From the NCBI RefSeq assembly GCF_947507565.1, contig NC_089178.1, forward strand, positions 2,852,001 to 2,916,000: a stretch of 64,000 bases of DNA, in the 5' to 3' direction. The DNA is from Oscarella lobularis. Lineage: Eukaryota; Porifera; Homoscleromorpha; Homosclerophorida; Oscarellidae. Both the position numbers and the translations under genes were made by a program. The stretch's first letter is position 1. Each line of letters starts with the position of its first letter. Shown piece by piece: positions 1-13,024 of the stretch. Under the pieces are notes generated by a model that worked only from the letters and a program-made list of their open reading frames with translations, searched no databases and had not been told where the DNA came from.

Positions 1-3000
1 CTTGACTCAGGTACACGATCTCGTCTCTGAAGTGGTGCACGACGCGTGCGGAAAAGCGCTTCTCGCCGCCGGATTCCGACCCGATAACTGGGACGTGATG
101 TACGTCGACGAAGAGGACGACAATATGAACGCGACTCTGGAATCGACAGCACAAGAAGTGCCACTCAATTCAACCGACGTTGAAATAATCGACTACATGA
201 CCACTCAGCATGAGCAGGACGACGACGGCGAGCCGGCCACGTACACGCTCCAGGCAAATAAGAGAAAGCATTGCAAGAGACTCACAAGGTGGAGTGGGGA
301 AACTTGCGGCGCGTGCAGTCTCTCTTTCATTTGATGCGGTCGCGTTTAGCTTTATACAGCTGGCCGATTACTTGATATTGGGCACTTTGCATCAGTTGAT
401 GGTGCACTCGCTGGCCGGATTTCTCGACTTGCTCAATGACCAGCTAGCTACTTTGGTTACCATACAACCGGCGATCAGTCAAAAGGAAATCGAAGCGATG
501 GACGAACCGATGTACGCAGAAACGGAGGAAAAGGTCAGTGGGGAGAAAATAGCGAAGCAGGGAGTGCGTGCAATTAACAGGCTTTTTCTCTCGAAGGAGG
601 GACGGGAGTCAAAAGTTAGCGTTGAAAAACAGACTCCACCTCCGCAACAGCAGATTGCGGATCCTTTCGTCGCTCCCATGTTTCTCTCCGAACTTCGCTT
701 GGAGTTGGCGCAGCTCCGTTTCTGTCCCTCTCACGACGACTATCATAAGGTGATAGGCGGAATTGTTGATAAGATGCAGGGCACCGTTTTGAGCATCGAA
801 AATCTCGTTCAAGACGACTATTTCAATCCGTTCACAATGTGAGGCGAAGAATTGGAAACTTCTCCTGTGCCGATTGCTGTCTTTTTTTTTCTAGGCCAAA
901 AATAAACGGGAAACACGAGGAAAAGACGATTGGAAACGGACCAAACTTGACCGTTGTCTTCGAAGAAGACCAGCACTTTCAAGATCTCTTAGCCGGCTTG
1001 AAAGTATTATCGCCTAGATTTTAGAAAAATCCAATTTGATTTCTTCCCATAGGAATGTCTTCGTCAAGGCTTTCACACGGCTCAACGCTACGCCGCAACG
1101 TACGAACCGTTTCGAAATTTCTACGCCGCAAACGAAGCGACGGACTTGGCGGGCTTGTGCAACGCAGATCAAGGCAAGAGAATTGCGTGCATGCGAATCA
1201 CCCCGTGTATATAAACTCTTTTTTTTTCTTAGACGTGGAATTCTTTCAACGATCGCTGGCTCGCTATTCGCGTCAGAACAAGCTCGTCGTCGGAATGAAC
1301 GAGACGAAAACGGTCGGATTTTTGAAAATTGACACGCTTCCGCTGAAAAACGCCATACTCCCTTCGCCGAAAAAGTGTCGCGGCATCATCGATCATTATT
1401 TACCCATTCTCGCTCGGCAACGCATGGACACGCTGATTCTGTTCAGTCAGGACGCGTCCGGACGACTGGAGAAAAAGCCGACGAGCACGGTCGAATTTGT
1501 TGAATCGCTTACGTTCCTAGACCAAATTCAGGAGAAAATCGACAACGTCGAATTAGACATGAACGTCGTGAAGGAACTCTACGATCTGATTGAGCAGTAC
1601 AACGTGCCCGTGCCGCCCGAAGATTTGGCGACGTACAAGACGCTGTCGCCGTCGATAATTGCCGTTAAGAATACAATTGATAAGTCGGTCGGCGAAAGGG
1701 ACGCCAACGTCGACCGATTCTGCACGCACTTGGACAAGGATATAGCTGCTTTGAATAAGGAGGTGAAGGAAGTCAAAGAGGAAGCCCAGGTGATTTTTTT
1801 TTCTTTTGTGGTGGGAGAGAGGCCATGTGCGATTTCTCTGTTTCTTTTTCAGCACGCTTGGATTTTGGATTTGCAATCGGATCAGACGAAGGTGTTGGAG
1901 TATTTGCGCGAACGTTTGGAGAAGTTGGACGATCTTCACAAGAAGGCGTTCACCTATAAATCGTACCAGAAAAACTTCAAGGTACATAGGAAAAAATTGA
2001 ATAGGCAAAAAGATTTCATTTCTCCTTATGTGTATAAAGGTCGAAGTGACTCGATTCGATGCTCTCGAAGAAACCCACGCCGAGGTGAAATTGAAGCAGA
2101 CCCTGTGGACGTCCCTTTCCGAGTGGGAGGCACTAAACGAGAGTTGGTTGACGATTCCGTTCGACGAGCTGAAAGCGGACGTCGTGAGCACGACGGTGAC
2201 AAAGTACGTCAAGTCGGTGTATCAGTTGGAAAAGGGCCTGCCGCCCAACAGCGTCGTTCCCATGCTCAAGACGAAAGTGGAGGCAATGCGCGACAAGGCG
2301 CCCGTCGTGACCGATTTGCGCAATCCGGCGCTGAAACAGCGTCACTGGGATCAGATCGAGGAAATTGTCGGGCAGAAATTCGCGTCGGTCGGCGGCGATC
2401 AGCCGCTCACGTTGGCTCGATTCGTCGAGCTCGACATATTCGAGCACGGCGAACGCATTCAGGAGGTTTCCGGGCAGGCGTCGAGCGAAGCATCGTTGGA
2501 AGCACTTCTTAAGAAAGTCGAGGAAGCGTGGAAGTCGGCCGAATACGTCGTCCTGGCTCATCGCGACTCGAAAGACGTCTTCATTCTCGGCGGAACGGAC
2601 GACATTCAAGTGCTGCTCGACGACAGCATGGTGAACGTGTCGACGATCGCCGGCTCGCGACACGTCGGTCCCATCAAGCCGAAAGTCGACGAATGGGACA
2701 AGCAGTTGCGACTCTTTTCCGACACGCTCGACGAATGGTTGACGTGCCAGCGAAATTGGCTCTATTTGGAGAGCATATTCAGCGCACCCGACATCCAACG
2801 GCAATTGCCGAACGAAGCGAAAATGTTCTCCGTTGTCGACAAATCGTGGAAGGAGATCATGAGACGGGCGAATAAGTATCCGAATGCGTTGAGAGCAACG
2901 ACGCAGACCGGTGAGTTAATGGTTTATTCACTTGAGAGACGGAGACTAGTTTTTCGCTCTCTAAGGTCTTCTGGACGCGTTTAAGAATAATAATCATCTG

Positions 3001-6000
3001 CTGGATCAAATCCAAAAGTGTCTTGAAGATTATCTCGAATCGAAACGACTTCTCTTTCCTCGCTTCTACTTTCTTTCCAACGACGAATTGCTGGAGATAT
3101 TGTCGCAGACGAGAAATCCGCTAGCCGTTCAGCCTCACCTTAGAAAATGCTTCGACGCCATACAAAAGCAAGAGAAATTGTTTCGTGAGAGTCTGTTTTT
3201 TTATTTTACTCGTAGGCTGGAATTTGGTGTTGCCCCTGCTGCGGATCAGCTCGGCGGCGGCGGCGAAACGTACACGAACGACATTTTGGCACTTCTCTCA
3301 CCCGAAGGAGAGCGCGTTCCCCTGACGAAAGGTCTCAAAGCGCGCGGCAACGTCGAAACGTGGCTCCAGCAGGTCGAGGAGAGCATGATGACGTCGTTGC
3401 GTCGAATCACCAAGGCGTCGATCGCCGACTTCGAAGCGCGACCGCGACAAGAATGGATTCGATCTCATCCCAGTCAAGTCGTTCTGACCGTGAATCAGAT
3501 CATGTGGTGTCGCGACTTGACGTCGTGTCTGACGGCCGAAGGCGAGGAGAACGTCGTCGAGGCGATCAAGGGCGCCGAAGAGAGATGTTTTCAGGTAAGA
3601 CGAAAGAAAGACATGCATGCAACAACGTTTTCTCGAATATAAAGACCTATATAGGGTTTGAGCAATTTAGCCGAGCTGGTTCGAGGCGAGCTTCCGAAAT
3701 TGCTTCGATCGATTTTGACGGCGGTGATCACGATCGACGTGCACGCTCGCGACATCGTCACCAACATGGTCCAATGTCAAGTCTCTCATCCCAACGATTT
3801 CAATTGGATCAAGAATCTTCGCTACTACTGGGATCAAGAGATCGACAATTGCATCGTTCTCATGTCCAATTCGCGCTACATCTACGGCTACGAATACCTC
3901 GGAGCCTGTCCGCGTCTCGTCATAACGCCGCTCACCGATCGATGCTATCTCTGTCTCATGGGTGCACTCCAACTCGATCTAGGCGGCGCGCCCGCCGGTC
4001 CCGCCGGCACGGGAAAGACGGAAACGGTGAAGGATCTCGCAAAAGCGCTGGCAAAACAGTGCGTCGTCTTCAACTGCTCCGAAGGGCTCGATTTCAAAAT
4101 GATGGGTCGTTTCTTCTCCGGACTCGCTCAAAGCGGAGCCTGGTGCTGCTTCGACGAATTCAATCGAATCGACATCGAAGTCTTGTCCGTCATTGCACAG
4201 CAACTTCTCACCATACGAAACGCCAAAGCGTCAAAGGTATTAGTATTAGTATTATTAGTATTATTAGTATTATGTTTTATTGTCGTTTTTATAGGCGACG
4301 AGATTTATGTTCGAAGGACGAGAAATCAAACTCATTTCGTCCTGCTCGGCATTCATCACAATGAATCCCGGCTACGCCGGCCGCACGGAACTTCCCGACA
4401 ACTTGAAGGCGCTCTTTCGTCCCTTCGCCATGATGGTTCCGGACTACGGACTCATTGCCGAAGTCATTCTCTATTCGGAAGGATTTCATTCGTCGAAGAA
4501 TCTCGCTCAGAAAATGGTTCAAATGTATAAGCTCTGCAGCGAGCAGCTATCCCAGCAGGATCACTACGATTTCGGCATGCGCGCCGTCAAGTCGGTGCTC
4601 GTCATGGCCGGCTCGTTGAAACGCGAAAATCCCGACGTCGCCGAAGACGTCGTGCTGATTCGCGCTCTGCGCGACAGCAATCTGCCGAAATTTCTCTCCG
4701 ACGACGCCGTTCTCTTTCAAGCGATCCTATTGGATCTGTTTCCCGGAATCGAGATTCCGTCGCACGACTACGGAAAGCTTCAGCTGTCGATCGAGAGCGC
4801 ACTCGCTTCGAAGAATTTGCAGTGCGTCGATAGTCTCGTCAAAAAGACGATACAGCTGTACGAGACGATGATCGTGCGTCACGGCGTCATGCTCGTTGGG
4901 CCGACGGGCGGCGGCAAGACGACGTCGTATCAGGCGCTTCAGACGGCGCTGACCGACTTGCACGCGCAGAAGTTGAATCACTACTTCTACCAGCCGGTTC
5001 ACACGTTCGTCATGAATCCGAAGGCGATTTCGATGGGCGAACTGTACGGCGAGGTGAACAGGTTGACGCTCGAGTGGAACGACGGTCTCATGGCCATGAC
5101 CGTTCGTCACGCCGTCAAGGACACGACCGACGATCACAAGTGGATCGTCTGCGACGGGCCCGTCGACGCTCTGTGGATCGAGAACATGAATACGGTGCTC
5201 GACGACAATAAAATGCTCTGCTTGGCTAATAGCGAGCGAATTAAATTGAATTCGACCATCCACATGTTGTTTGAAGTGCAGGATTTGGCCGTCGCCTCAC
5301 CAGCTACAGTCAGCCGGTAAAGGAGACAGAGTGAGAAGAGTTGGGTTTTTGTATAGGTTTTTTTTCAGGTGCGGCATGGTGTATATTGATCCTGCCGATT
5401 TGGGCTGGAGGCCGTACGTAAAAACTTGGCTGGAAAGCAAAGAAGCCTTTAGAAAGGAAACAAAAGTAATAAATCATACGGCAAGTCGTCTTTGTCTTAA
5501 CGCCACTTTAGGATTACCTACTTGACCTCTTTGAGAACAACATAGACGGAGGTCTTAAATTCGTTCACAAGAAGTGCACGCAGGGTATGACGCAGGTAAG
5601 AGAGAGATAGAGAGAGATTCGTTCACGTTTAGAAGAAGAAATTCGTATGGGTCGGCTTTCTTTAGGTCGACGTGAACAAGGTGATGGCTGTTTGCAATTT
5701 GATGGAGGCTCTGCTACTGCGGCGCGGCGGTGCGAACGTTCAGGAGTCGAATGAGCGCCTGCATCCTTTGGTGGCGACGACGTTCGTTTTTTGCTACGTA
5801 TGGGGCATCGGCGGGAACTTAGTCGAAGCGTCACAGGATCCCTTTGATTCGTTCGTGAGGGATCAATTCAATGAAAATCCAGACGTTAAGGTAAAAGGAG
5901 GCTTCGCTTCGATTAAAGTGTTTTAAGTATTAGCTTCTCCTTTTAGTTGCCTGGAAGTGGCGATTTGTTTGGCTACTACGTCGATTTTGAAACTCGCCGA

Positions 6001-9000
6001 TTCGAAAGTTGGGACAAGCTCGTTTCAACATTTCAGTACAAGACCGAGGTATTATTGACATAGCACGAATTTAGTTGAAATATCGTCGTCTAATTAATTA
6101 CCCCAAGATTCCTTATTTCGAACTTCTCGTTCCTACGGTCGACACGGTTCGCTTCGGCTTTCTCCTCGAACGCTTGGTCAAAATCAACAAGTCGGTTCTC
6201 TTTACTGGAACTACAGGCGTCGGAAAGGTGAGAGAAAGAGAGCGCTACGAGTTTCGCTCGCTGATATTTTGTCTGCTCTTCTTCCAGTCCGTCATAGCCA
6301 AGGCTCAGCTGAACGACATGATCTCGCAGGACTTCATCCCCGTCTCGATCAACTTTTCGGCGCAGACGAGCAGCAAACGCACGCAGGCCATCGTCGAGTC
6401 GAATTTGGAGAAGAAACGAAAAAACATCCTCGGTGCGCCGAAGGACAAACGCATCGTCATCTTCGTCGACGATCTCAACATGCCGAAATTGGACAGGTAC
6501 GGATCGCAGCCTCCTATCGAACTTCTGCGACAATATCAAGACTTCGGCGGCTTTTACGATCGCGACAAGTTCTTCTGGAAAGTCATTCAGGACACGGTCG
6601 TGTGCGCGGCGTGCGCGCCGCCCGGCGGCGGTCGCAATCCGGTGACGCCGCGTCTTCTTCGTCACTTCAATACGTTCTGCATACCGCCGCCGAACGAGCA
6701 GAGTCTCAAGCACATATTCGAGGCGATCGTGAACGGATTTCTCGCCGAGTTTCCGGCGCCCGTCAAACAGTGCGGCGACGGCATCGTCGCGGCGAGCGTC
6801 GAGATCTATCGACGCATGAGTACCGATCTTTTGCCGACGCCGGCCAAGTCGCACTACGTTTTCAATTTGCGCGATTTGTCCAAGTGCATACAGGGCGTGC
6901 TTCAAGCCGATTCGGGAATTATTCGCGAGCCGGGACAGATTTTTCGACTCTTCTGTCACGAGGCCCAGCGAACGTTTCACGATCGTCTCATCGACAAGAC
7001 GGATAAAATGTATTTCTACGGTATACTTTCCGAGATGGCGTCGAGATATTTCGGCAAGGAAGTGCCGCCGGAAAATTTCGAGACGAATCCGATTATATTC
7101 GGTGACTTTATGAAAATGGGCGCTCCAAAACCAGATCGTCTCTACGAAGAATTGACGGACGTACGAAAAGTGCAGAACGTCTTAAACGAAGTATGCTCCA
7201 GTCAGAAAACGACACCGGCCTAAAACGTTTTCTTTTCTTTGTCCCTACAGTACTTGGACGACTTCAATTTGAGTTCGTCAAAGGAAATGAAGCTCGTCTT
7301 CTTTCTCGACGCTGTTCAGCACGTTACGAGGTAAAAACGCGAGAGATTTTAGTTAGGGATGACGATCTTACGTGGAGTGTGTCCAGAATCGCTCGAATGA
7401 TACGACAACCGCGAGGAAACGCTCTTCTCGTCGGTGTCGGCGGCACGGGCAAACAAAGTCTGACTCGGTAAGAACTGAGAAAAGGAATACTGAGAAATTG
7501 TGCATCTTCCTTTTTTTTCTTTCTAAGACTCGCTTCTCACATGTGCGGCTACAAGTGCTTTCAAATTGAATTGATGCGCGGCTACGACTACGCCGCCTTT
7601 CACGAGGACCTGAAGAAATTGTACGAATTGGCCGGCGTCGAATTGCAGGACACCGTCTTTCTCTTCACCGACACCCAAATCGTCGTCGAGGAATTTCTCG
7701 AAGACATCAATAACATGCTCAACTCCGGCGAAGTGCCGAATCTGTTCGAGGCCGACGAATACGAGCGCATACTGTCGGTGACTCGACCGGCGGCGAAAGA
7801 CGCCGGCATCGGCGAACAGGATCGCGACGGCATATTCAACTATTTCATTAGTCGAGTGCGAGACAATCTTCACATCGTTCTCTGCATGAGTCCCGTCGGC
7901 GACGCGTTTCGTTCGCGATGTCGAATGTTTCCGTCGCTCGTCAATTGCTGCACGATCGACTGGTTCACCGAGTGGCCGCAGGAGGCGTTGCTATCCGTCG
8001 CGCGATCGTTTTTCGAGCAGATCGATCTCGGCGACGACGGCATGAAGGAGAAGATAGCCGAAATGTGCGTCGAGATTCACACGAGCGTCAGTTCGATGGC
8101 CGATCGCTTTTACACCGAATTGCGTCGACGCTACTACACGACGCCGACGAGCTATTTGGAGCTGATCAATCTGTATTTGGACATGCTCGGCGACAAGCGA
8201 AAACAATTGGTGACGGCCAAAGATCGCGTTGCGAACGGTTTGCGAAAGTTGCACGAAACGAACGAACTCGTCGCGACGATGGAAGTCGAATTGACGGACT
8301 TGCAGCCAAAGTTGGAGAAGAAGTCGGCCGACACGCAGAAGCTGATGGAACAGTTGGTCGTCGATCAGGAAAAAGCGGACAAAGTGCGCGACGTCGTCGC
8401 CAAGGAAGAGGCGATCGCCAAGCAGAAGGAAGCGGAAACAAAGGCTATAGCGACGGACGCGCAAAAGGATCTTGACGAAGCGTTGCCGGCGCTCGAAGCG
8501 GCCAACAAAGCATTGGACTCGCTCGACAAGAACGACATCTCCGAAGTGCGCGTCTTCACGAAACCCCCCGATCTCGTGCTCACCGTCATGGAAGCGATTT
8601 GCATTCTATTCAACGTTCGTCCCGACTGGGCCAATTCGAAGCAGTTGCTCGGCGACTCCGGCTTTCTCAAGCGAATGTTCGAGTACGAAAAGGATAAGAT
8701 TCCCGAGTCGACGTTGCGAAAGTTGAAGAAGTACATCGAAAATCCGAAATTCGTGCCGGAAATCGTCGAAAAGACGTCGAGAGCGTGCAAGTCGATGTGC
8801 ATGTGGGTCCGTGCGCTCGATTTCTACGCCAAAGTCTTCAAGACGGTCGAGCCGAAACGAGCCCGACTCAAGGCCGCTCAAGCGGACTTGGACGTCGTTC
8901 AGGCGCAGCTGGCCGAGAAGCAGCGCGCCCTCGCTCAAGTCGAAGCAAAAATCGCCGAACTCAAGGCGACGTACGATCGCAGCGTCAGCGAAAAGGAGAA

Positions 9001-12000
9001 ACTGACGGCGGACATCGGTACGACGCAATCGCGTCTGACTCGCGCTTCTAAATTGACGACGGCGCTTGCCGACGAACAGGAGAGATGGCAGGAATCGGTT
9101 ATTCAGTTCGAGCGCGAGATCGGAAACGTCGTCGGAAACGTTTTCGTCGCCGCCGCCTGCGTCGCTTACTACGGAGCGTTTACGAGTCAATATCGTTCGG
9201 AGCTCGTGACGCGTTGGATGAATCGATGTCGAGAGATCGGCGTGCCCGTTTCCGACGATTTTTCGCTCGTCGGCACGTTGGCCGATTCGTATCAGATTCG
9301 TCAGTGGAATGCCGACGGATTGCCGCGCGACACCGTGTCGACGGAGAACGCCGTTCTCGTGACGCGCGGAAAACGCTGGCCGTTGATGATCGATCCGCAG
9401 GAGCAGGCCAATCGATGGATTCGAGCGATGGAGATGAAGAATGGACTCAAAGTCATAAAATTGTCCAATCCGAACTATTTGCGAACGCTGGAGAATGCCA
9501 TACGAATCGGCATGCCCGTTCTGCTCGAGGACGTCGAAGAATCGCTCGATCCGTCTCTCGAGCCCGTTCTCCTTCGGCAGACGTTTATGCAAGGCGGTCG
9601 TCTGCTCATTCGTCTCGGCGACAGCGACATCGACTACGACAAGAACTTTCGCTTTTACATGACGACGAAGATGGCCAATCCGCACTATTTGCCCGAAGTC
9701 TGCATCAAAGTGACGATCATCAATTTCACAGTGACAAAGTCCGGTCTCGAAGATCAGCTGCTCAGCGACGTCGTTCGACTCGAACGACCCGATTTGGAAG
9801 AGCAACGCAACGAGCTCATCGTCAAAATCAACGCCGACAAAATGGAACTGAAAAAGGCCGAAGACAAGATACTCAAGTTGCTCTTTCACTCGCAGGGCAA
9901 CATACTCGACGACGAAATTCTCATTCAGACGCTCAACGACTCGAAAAAGAAATCGCAAGAGATCAGCGTTCGTCTCAAGGAAGCCGAAGAGACGGAAGCG
10001 AAAATCACGACGGCACGCGAAAAATATCGTCCCGTCGCGACGCGCGGATCCGTCATGTTTTTCGTCGTCGCCGACTTGGCCGAAGTCGATCCCATGTATC
10101 AGTACTCGCTCAAATATTTCAAGCAGCTCTTCAACGTTTGCATCGAGAGCAGCGAAAAGTCGAACGACTTGCAGCGTCGTCTCGACATACTGATGAGCAC
10201 GACGACGAGTCAGGTCTACACGAACGTGTCGCGCGGCCTATTCGAGAAGCACAAGCTCGTCTTTTCGTTCATGCTCTGCGGCGAAATCATGCGTCAAGAG
10301 GGAACGATCGTCAGCGCCGAGTGGGAGTACTTTCTTCGCGGCGCCGCCGGCGTCGAAAAAGAGCGACCGGCCAAGCCCGACGTCGAATGGATCAGCGATT
10401 CGCTCTGGAAGAATTGCTGCGATTTGGAGGAGAGCGTGCCGGCGTTTGCCGGACTGTGCGCTAGTCTCGTGAAGGAGCACATCTTCTGTCGGCTTGGTTC
10501 GCTCGAAGTGAAACTGAATCCCGAACAATACGACGGCTACGAGTCGAGCGACGAGACGACGGCGCCGTCGTGGAACGATCGCTTGTCGTCGTTTCAGAAG
10601 TTGATCATGGTGAAAACGTTTCGCGAGGAGAAGGTGATCTTTGCCGCCGTCGATTTTGTGTCGTCGAATCTCGGTCGTCAGTTCGTCGAGAGTCCGCCCG
10701 TCGATTTGCACACGCTCTTCGAGGACATGGCGCCGACGACGCCGCTCGTCTTCGTTCTCTCGACCGGTTCCGATCCGATGAGCGCCTTTTTGCGATTTGC
10801 ACGCGAGAAAGGCTATTCGGAACGATTCCACGCCATATCGCTCGGTCAAGGTCAGGGTCCCGTTGCCGAGAAATTGATCGCGACGGCGACGAAAAGCGGC
10901 GATTGGGTTTTCCTGCAGAATTGTCATCTCGCCGCGACGTGGATGTTGGCGATGGAAAACGTTATCAAGGGATTCAGTGCGCCGGACGTCGAGATTCATT
11001 CCGACTTTCGTCTCTTTCTCAGCTCTATGCCGGCGAAAATCTTTCCCGTCAGCGTTCTGCAGAATTCCGTCAAAGTGACGAACGAACCGCCGAAAGGTCT
11101 TCGAACGAATTTGCTTCGCGCTTTCGCCGAAATGACGAGTCAGTATTTCGAGGATCATCAGCTCGAAGGGACGTGGCGTCGTCTCATCTTCGGCGTCTGC
11201 TTCTTCCACGCCGTTATTCAAGAACGAAAGAAATTCGGTCCGCTCGGCTGGAACATCAAGTACGAATTCAACGACTCGGATCGCGAGTGCGCGCTGAGCA
11301 ATCTCCAAATGTTTCTCGCCGACGGCGAATTGCCGTGGGACACGCTCACCTTCATAACGGGCGAGATCACGTACGGCGGTCGTGTGACGGACTCGTGGGA
11401 TCAGCGCTGCTTGCGCACAATCTTAAATCGATTCTTTTCGCCGAAGACGCTCGACGACGGATATCGATACTCGGAATCGGGTATTTACTACTGCCCCGAC
11501 GGTTCCTTGCTCAAAGACTATCGCGACTACATTGAGGCACTGCCGTTGAGCGACGAACCAGAAATCTTCGGCATGCACGACAACGCGAACATCACGTTTC
11601 AAATGCAGGAAACGAACGCGTTGGTTTATACGATTTTGGACGTGCAACCGAGAACGGCGAGCGCCGGCGGCGGCAAAACGAGCGACGAGATTGTTTACGA
11701 GCTGGCGCAGAGCGTGCTCGATCGGTTGCCCGAGACGCTCGATATCGACCAAGCGAATCCGGTCATGTTTGAACCGGATGCAAAGGGGCGAATCAATTCG
11801 TTGACGACGGTGCTCGGTCAAGAAGTCGATCGATTCAACAAGCTTCTCTCACGAATAAAGGTATGTTGAAGTCCATATGTAGGGGGGGGGGGGGGGGGTA
11901 TGGTCGTCAATGTCGGGTTTTTTAATTAAGGGTTCGATGAGAAATATTCAAAAGGCCATCAAGGGATTGGTTGTCATGTCGGAAGAGCTCGAAATGGTTT

Positions 12001-12939
12001 ACACGAGCTTTTTGAATAATCAGGTGCCCCAACTCTGGGCTAGTGCTGCGTATCCTTCGCTGAAGCCTCTTGCCTCGTGGATACGAGATCTGGTGCTTCG
12101 TATTCATTTTGTTGACGTGAGAGTGAACGATCAAGTGAAAGAAATCAACCCAATTCTTTCTTGTTTTTGCAGCATTGGATTAGGCACGGTCCACCCAAGT
12201 CATTCTGGATTTCTGGATTCTTTTTTCCTCAAGGTAGTTGATTGTTCTTGAAGAAGAGCTTTAGTCAAAAGCCTTTTCTTTTTCTTCAGGATTTCTAACA
12301 GGAACGCTGCAGAATCACGCGCGAAAATACAATCTTCCTATCGACGAACTGAGCTTTCATTACGTCGTCTCATCCGTTTACAGAAACCAGCAGGATTTCT
12401 ACAACGAATCCAAGACGCAACAACCCGGGCAAGAACTCGAAATGGACAAAGAAGTAAGATCGACTCTTGTGCATGGTCTAGTGAATCGACGACCATTTTT
12501 GCGCAGATCGAGACGCCAGAAAACGGAGTTCTCGTTCACGGACTGTTCTGCGACGGCAGTCGGTGGGACGACGAAAATGGCATTCTCGCCGTTCCTCTTC
12601 CCGGTCAAATGAACGACGTAAGTTTACATCGTGCACGATCGCTTGCTCAGATTAATTATTGTTTTAGCCTTTGCCTGTCATGCTCATGGAACCTCGTCAG
12701 AAATTTTCTCCCGATTCAATGAGATATCGGTGCCCGCTATACAAGACTGGAGCACGTGCTGGCGTTTTGTCTACAACAGGTATTGAAGTTATTGAATTTG
12801 TCTTGTCTTTCGTCTGACGTGTTGTGATTTTTGAGGTCATTCGACTAATTTCGTCGTCACTGTCGACCTTCCATCGCAGAAATCATCTGACTACTGGATA
12901 TCAATGGGAACAGCCCTTCTATGTCAACTCGGAGAATAA
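1..12939 (+). CDS. DNAH6: Axonemal inner-arm dynein heavy chain DNAH6 (5' end missing)
   Basis: Motor heavy chain of a single-headed inner dynein arm; it hydrolyses ATP to slide doublet microtubules in cilia and flagella. The window opens inside the N-terminal tail. Then follow the linker region (about 2040-3600) and AAA1 with P-loop GPAGTGKT near 3990-4020. AAA2 has GPTGGGKT near 4900, AAA3 GTTGVGK near 6210-6230, and AAA4 GVGGTGK near 7435-7455. The stalk coiled coil spans about 8200-9100, and AAA5, AAA6 and the C-terminal domain lie beyond. The last residues before TAA at 12937-12939 match the DNAH6 tail (LLCQLGE). I traced about 25 introns, mostly 45-65 nt, but the stalk-to-AAA6 region is one exon of 4.3 kb (7528-11860). 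Two introns (1174-1232, 3168-3215) have GC donors. All four P-loops are intact, so the gene looks functional. The DNAH6 assignment over DNAH3/7/12 rests on remembered sequence similarity. Confidence 0.93.
1174..1232 (+). other. GC-AG intron in DNAH6
   Basis: The donor is G|gcaaga and the acceptor cttag. Removing these 59 nt joins ...NADQ to DVEFFQRS in frame. No GT donor nearby gives a continuous frame. Confidence 0.8.
3168..3215 (+). other. GC-AG intron in DNAH6
   Basis: The donor is AA|gcaaga and the acceptor cgtag, 48 nt. Splicing restores CFDAIQKLEFG, the conserved dynein sequence. The in-intron gtgaga alternative shifts the frame. Confidence 0.82.
4239..4275 (+). repeat. TATTAG-type microsatellite in a DNAH6 intron
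   Basis: Imperfect TAT-TAG hexamer/trimer repeat running from the donor side of the intron between the AAA1 exons. No function is apparent; it is a likely length polymorphism. Confidence 0.8.
11882..11898 (+). repeat. 17-nt poly-G run in a DNAH6 intron
   Basis: An unbroken run of 17 G on the sense strand just after the donor at 11861. It could form a G-quadruplex in the pre-mRNA. Its exact length in the assembly is uncertain because homopolymers are error-prone. Confidence 0.85.
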
Positions 12940-13024
12940 CAGTTTCATGTGCAACTCTGTTAATTTTCTAAATACATGTATTGGCTATTAGAATTACAAC
13001 GCGCACGCGTAGCGGCACCAAAAC

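Noticed and set aside
1055-2512. A single 485-codon exon in DNAH6
   Set aside because: It reads through several introns and leaves the dynein frame. The real frame needs splicing at 1174, 1791 and 1983.
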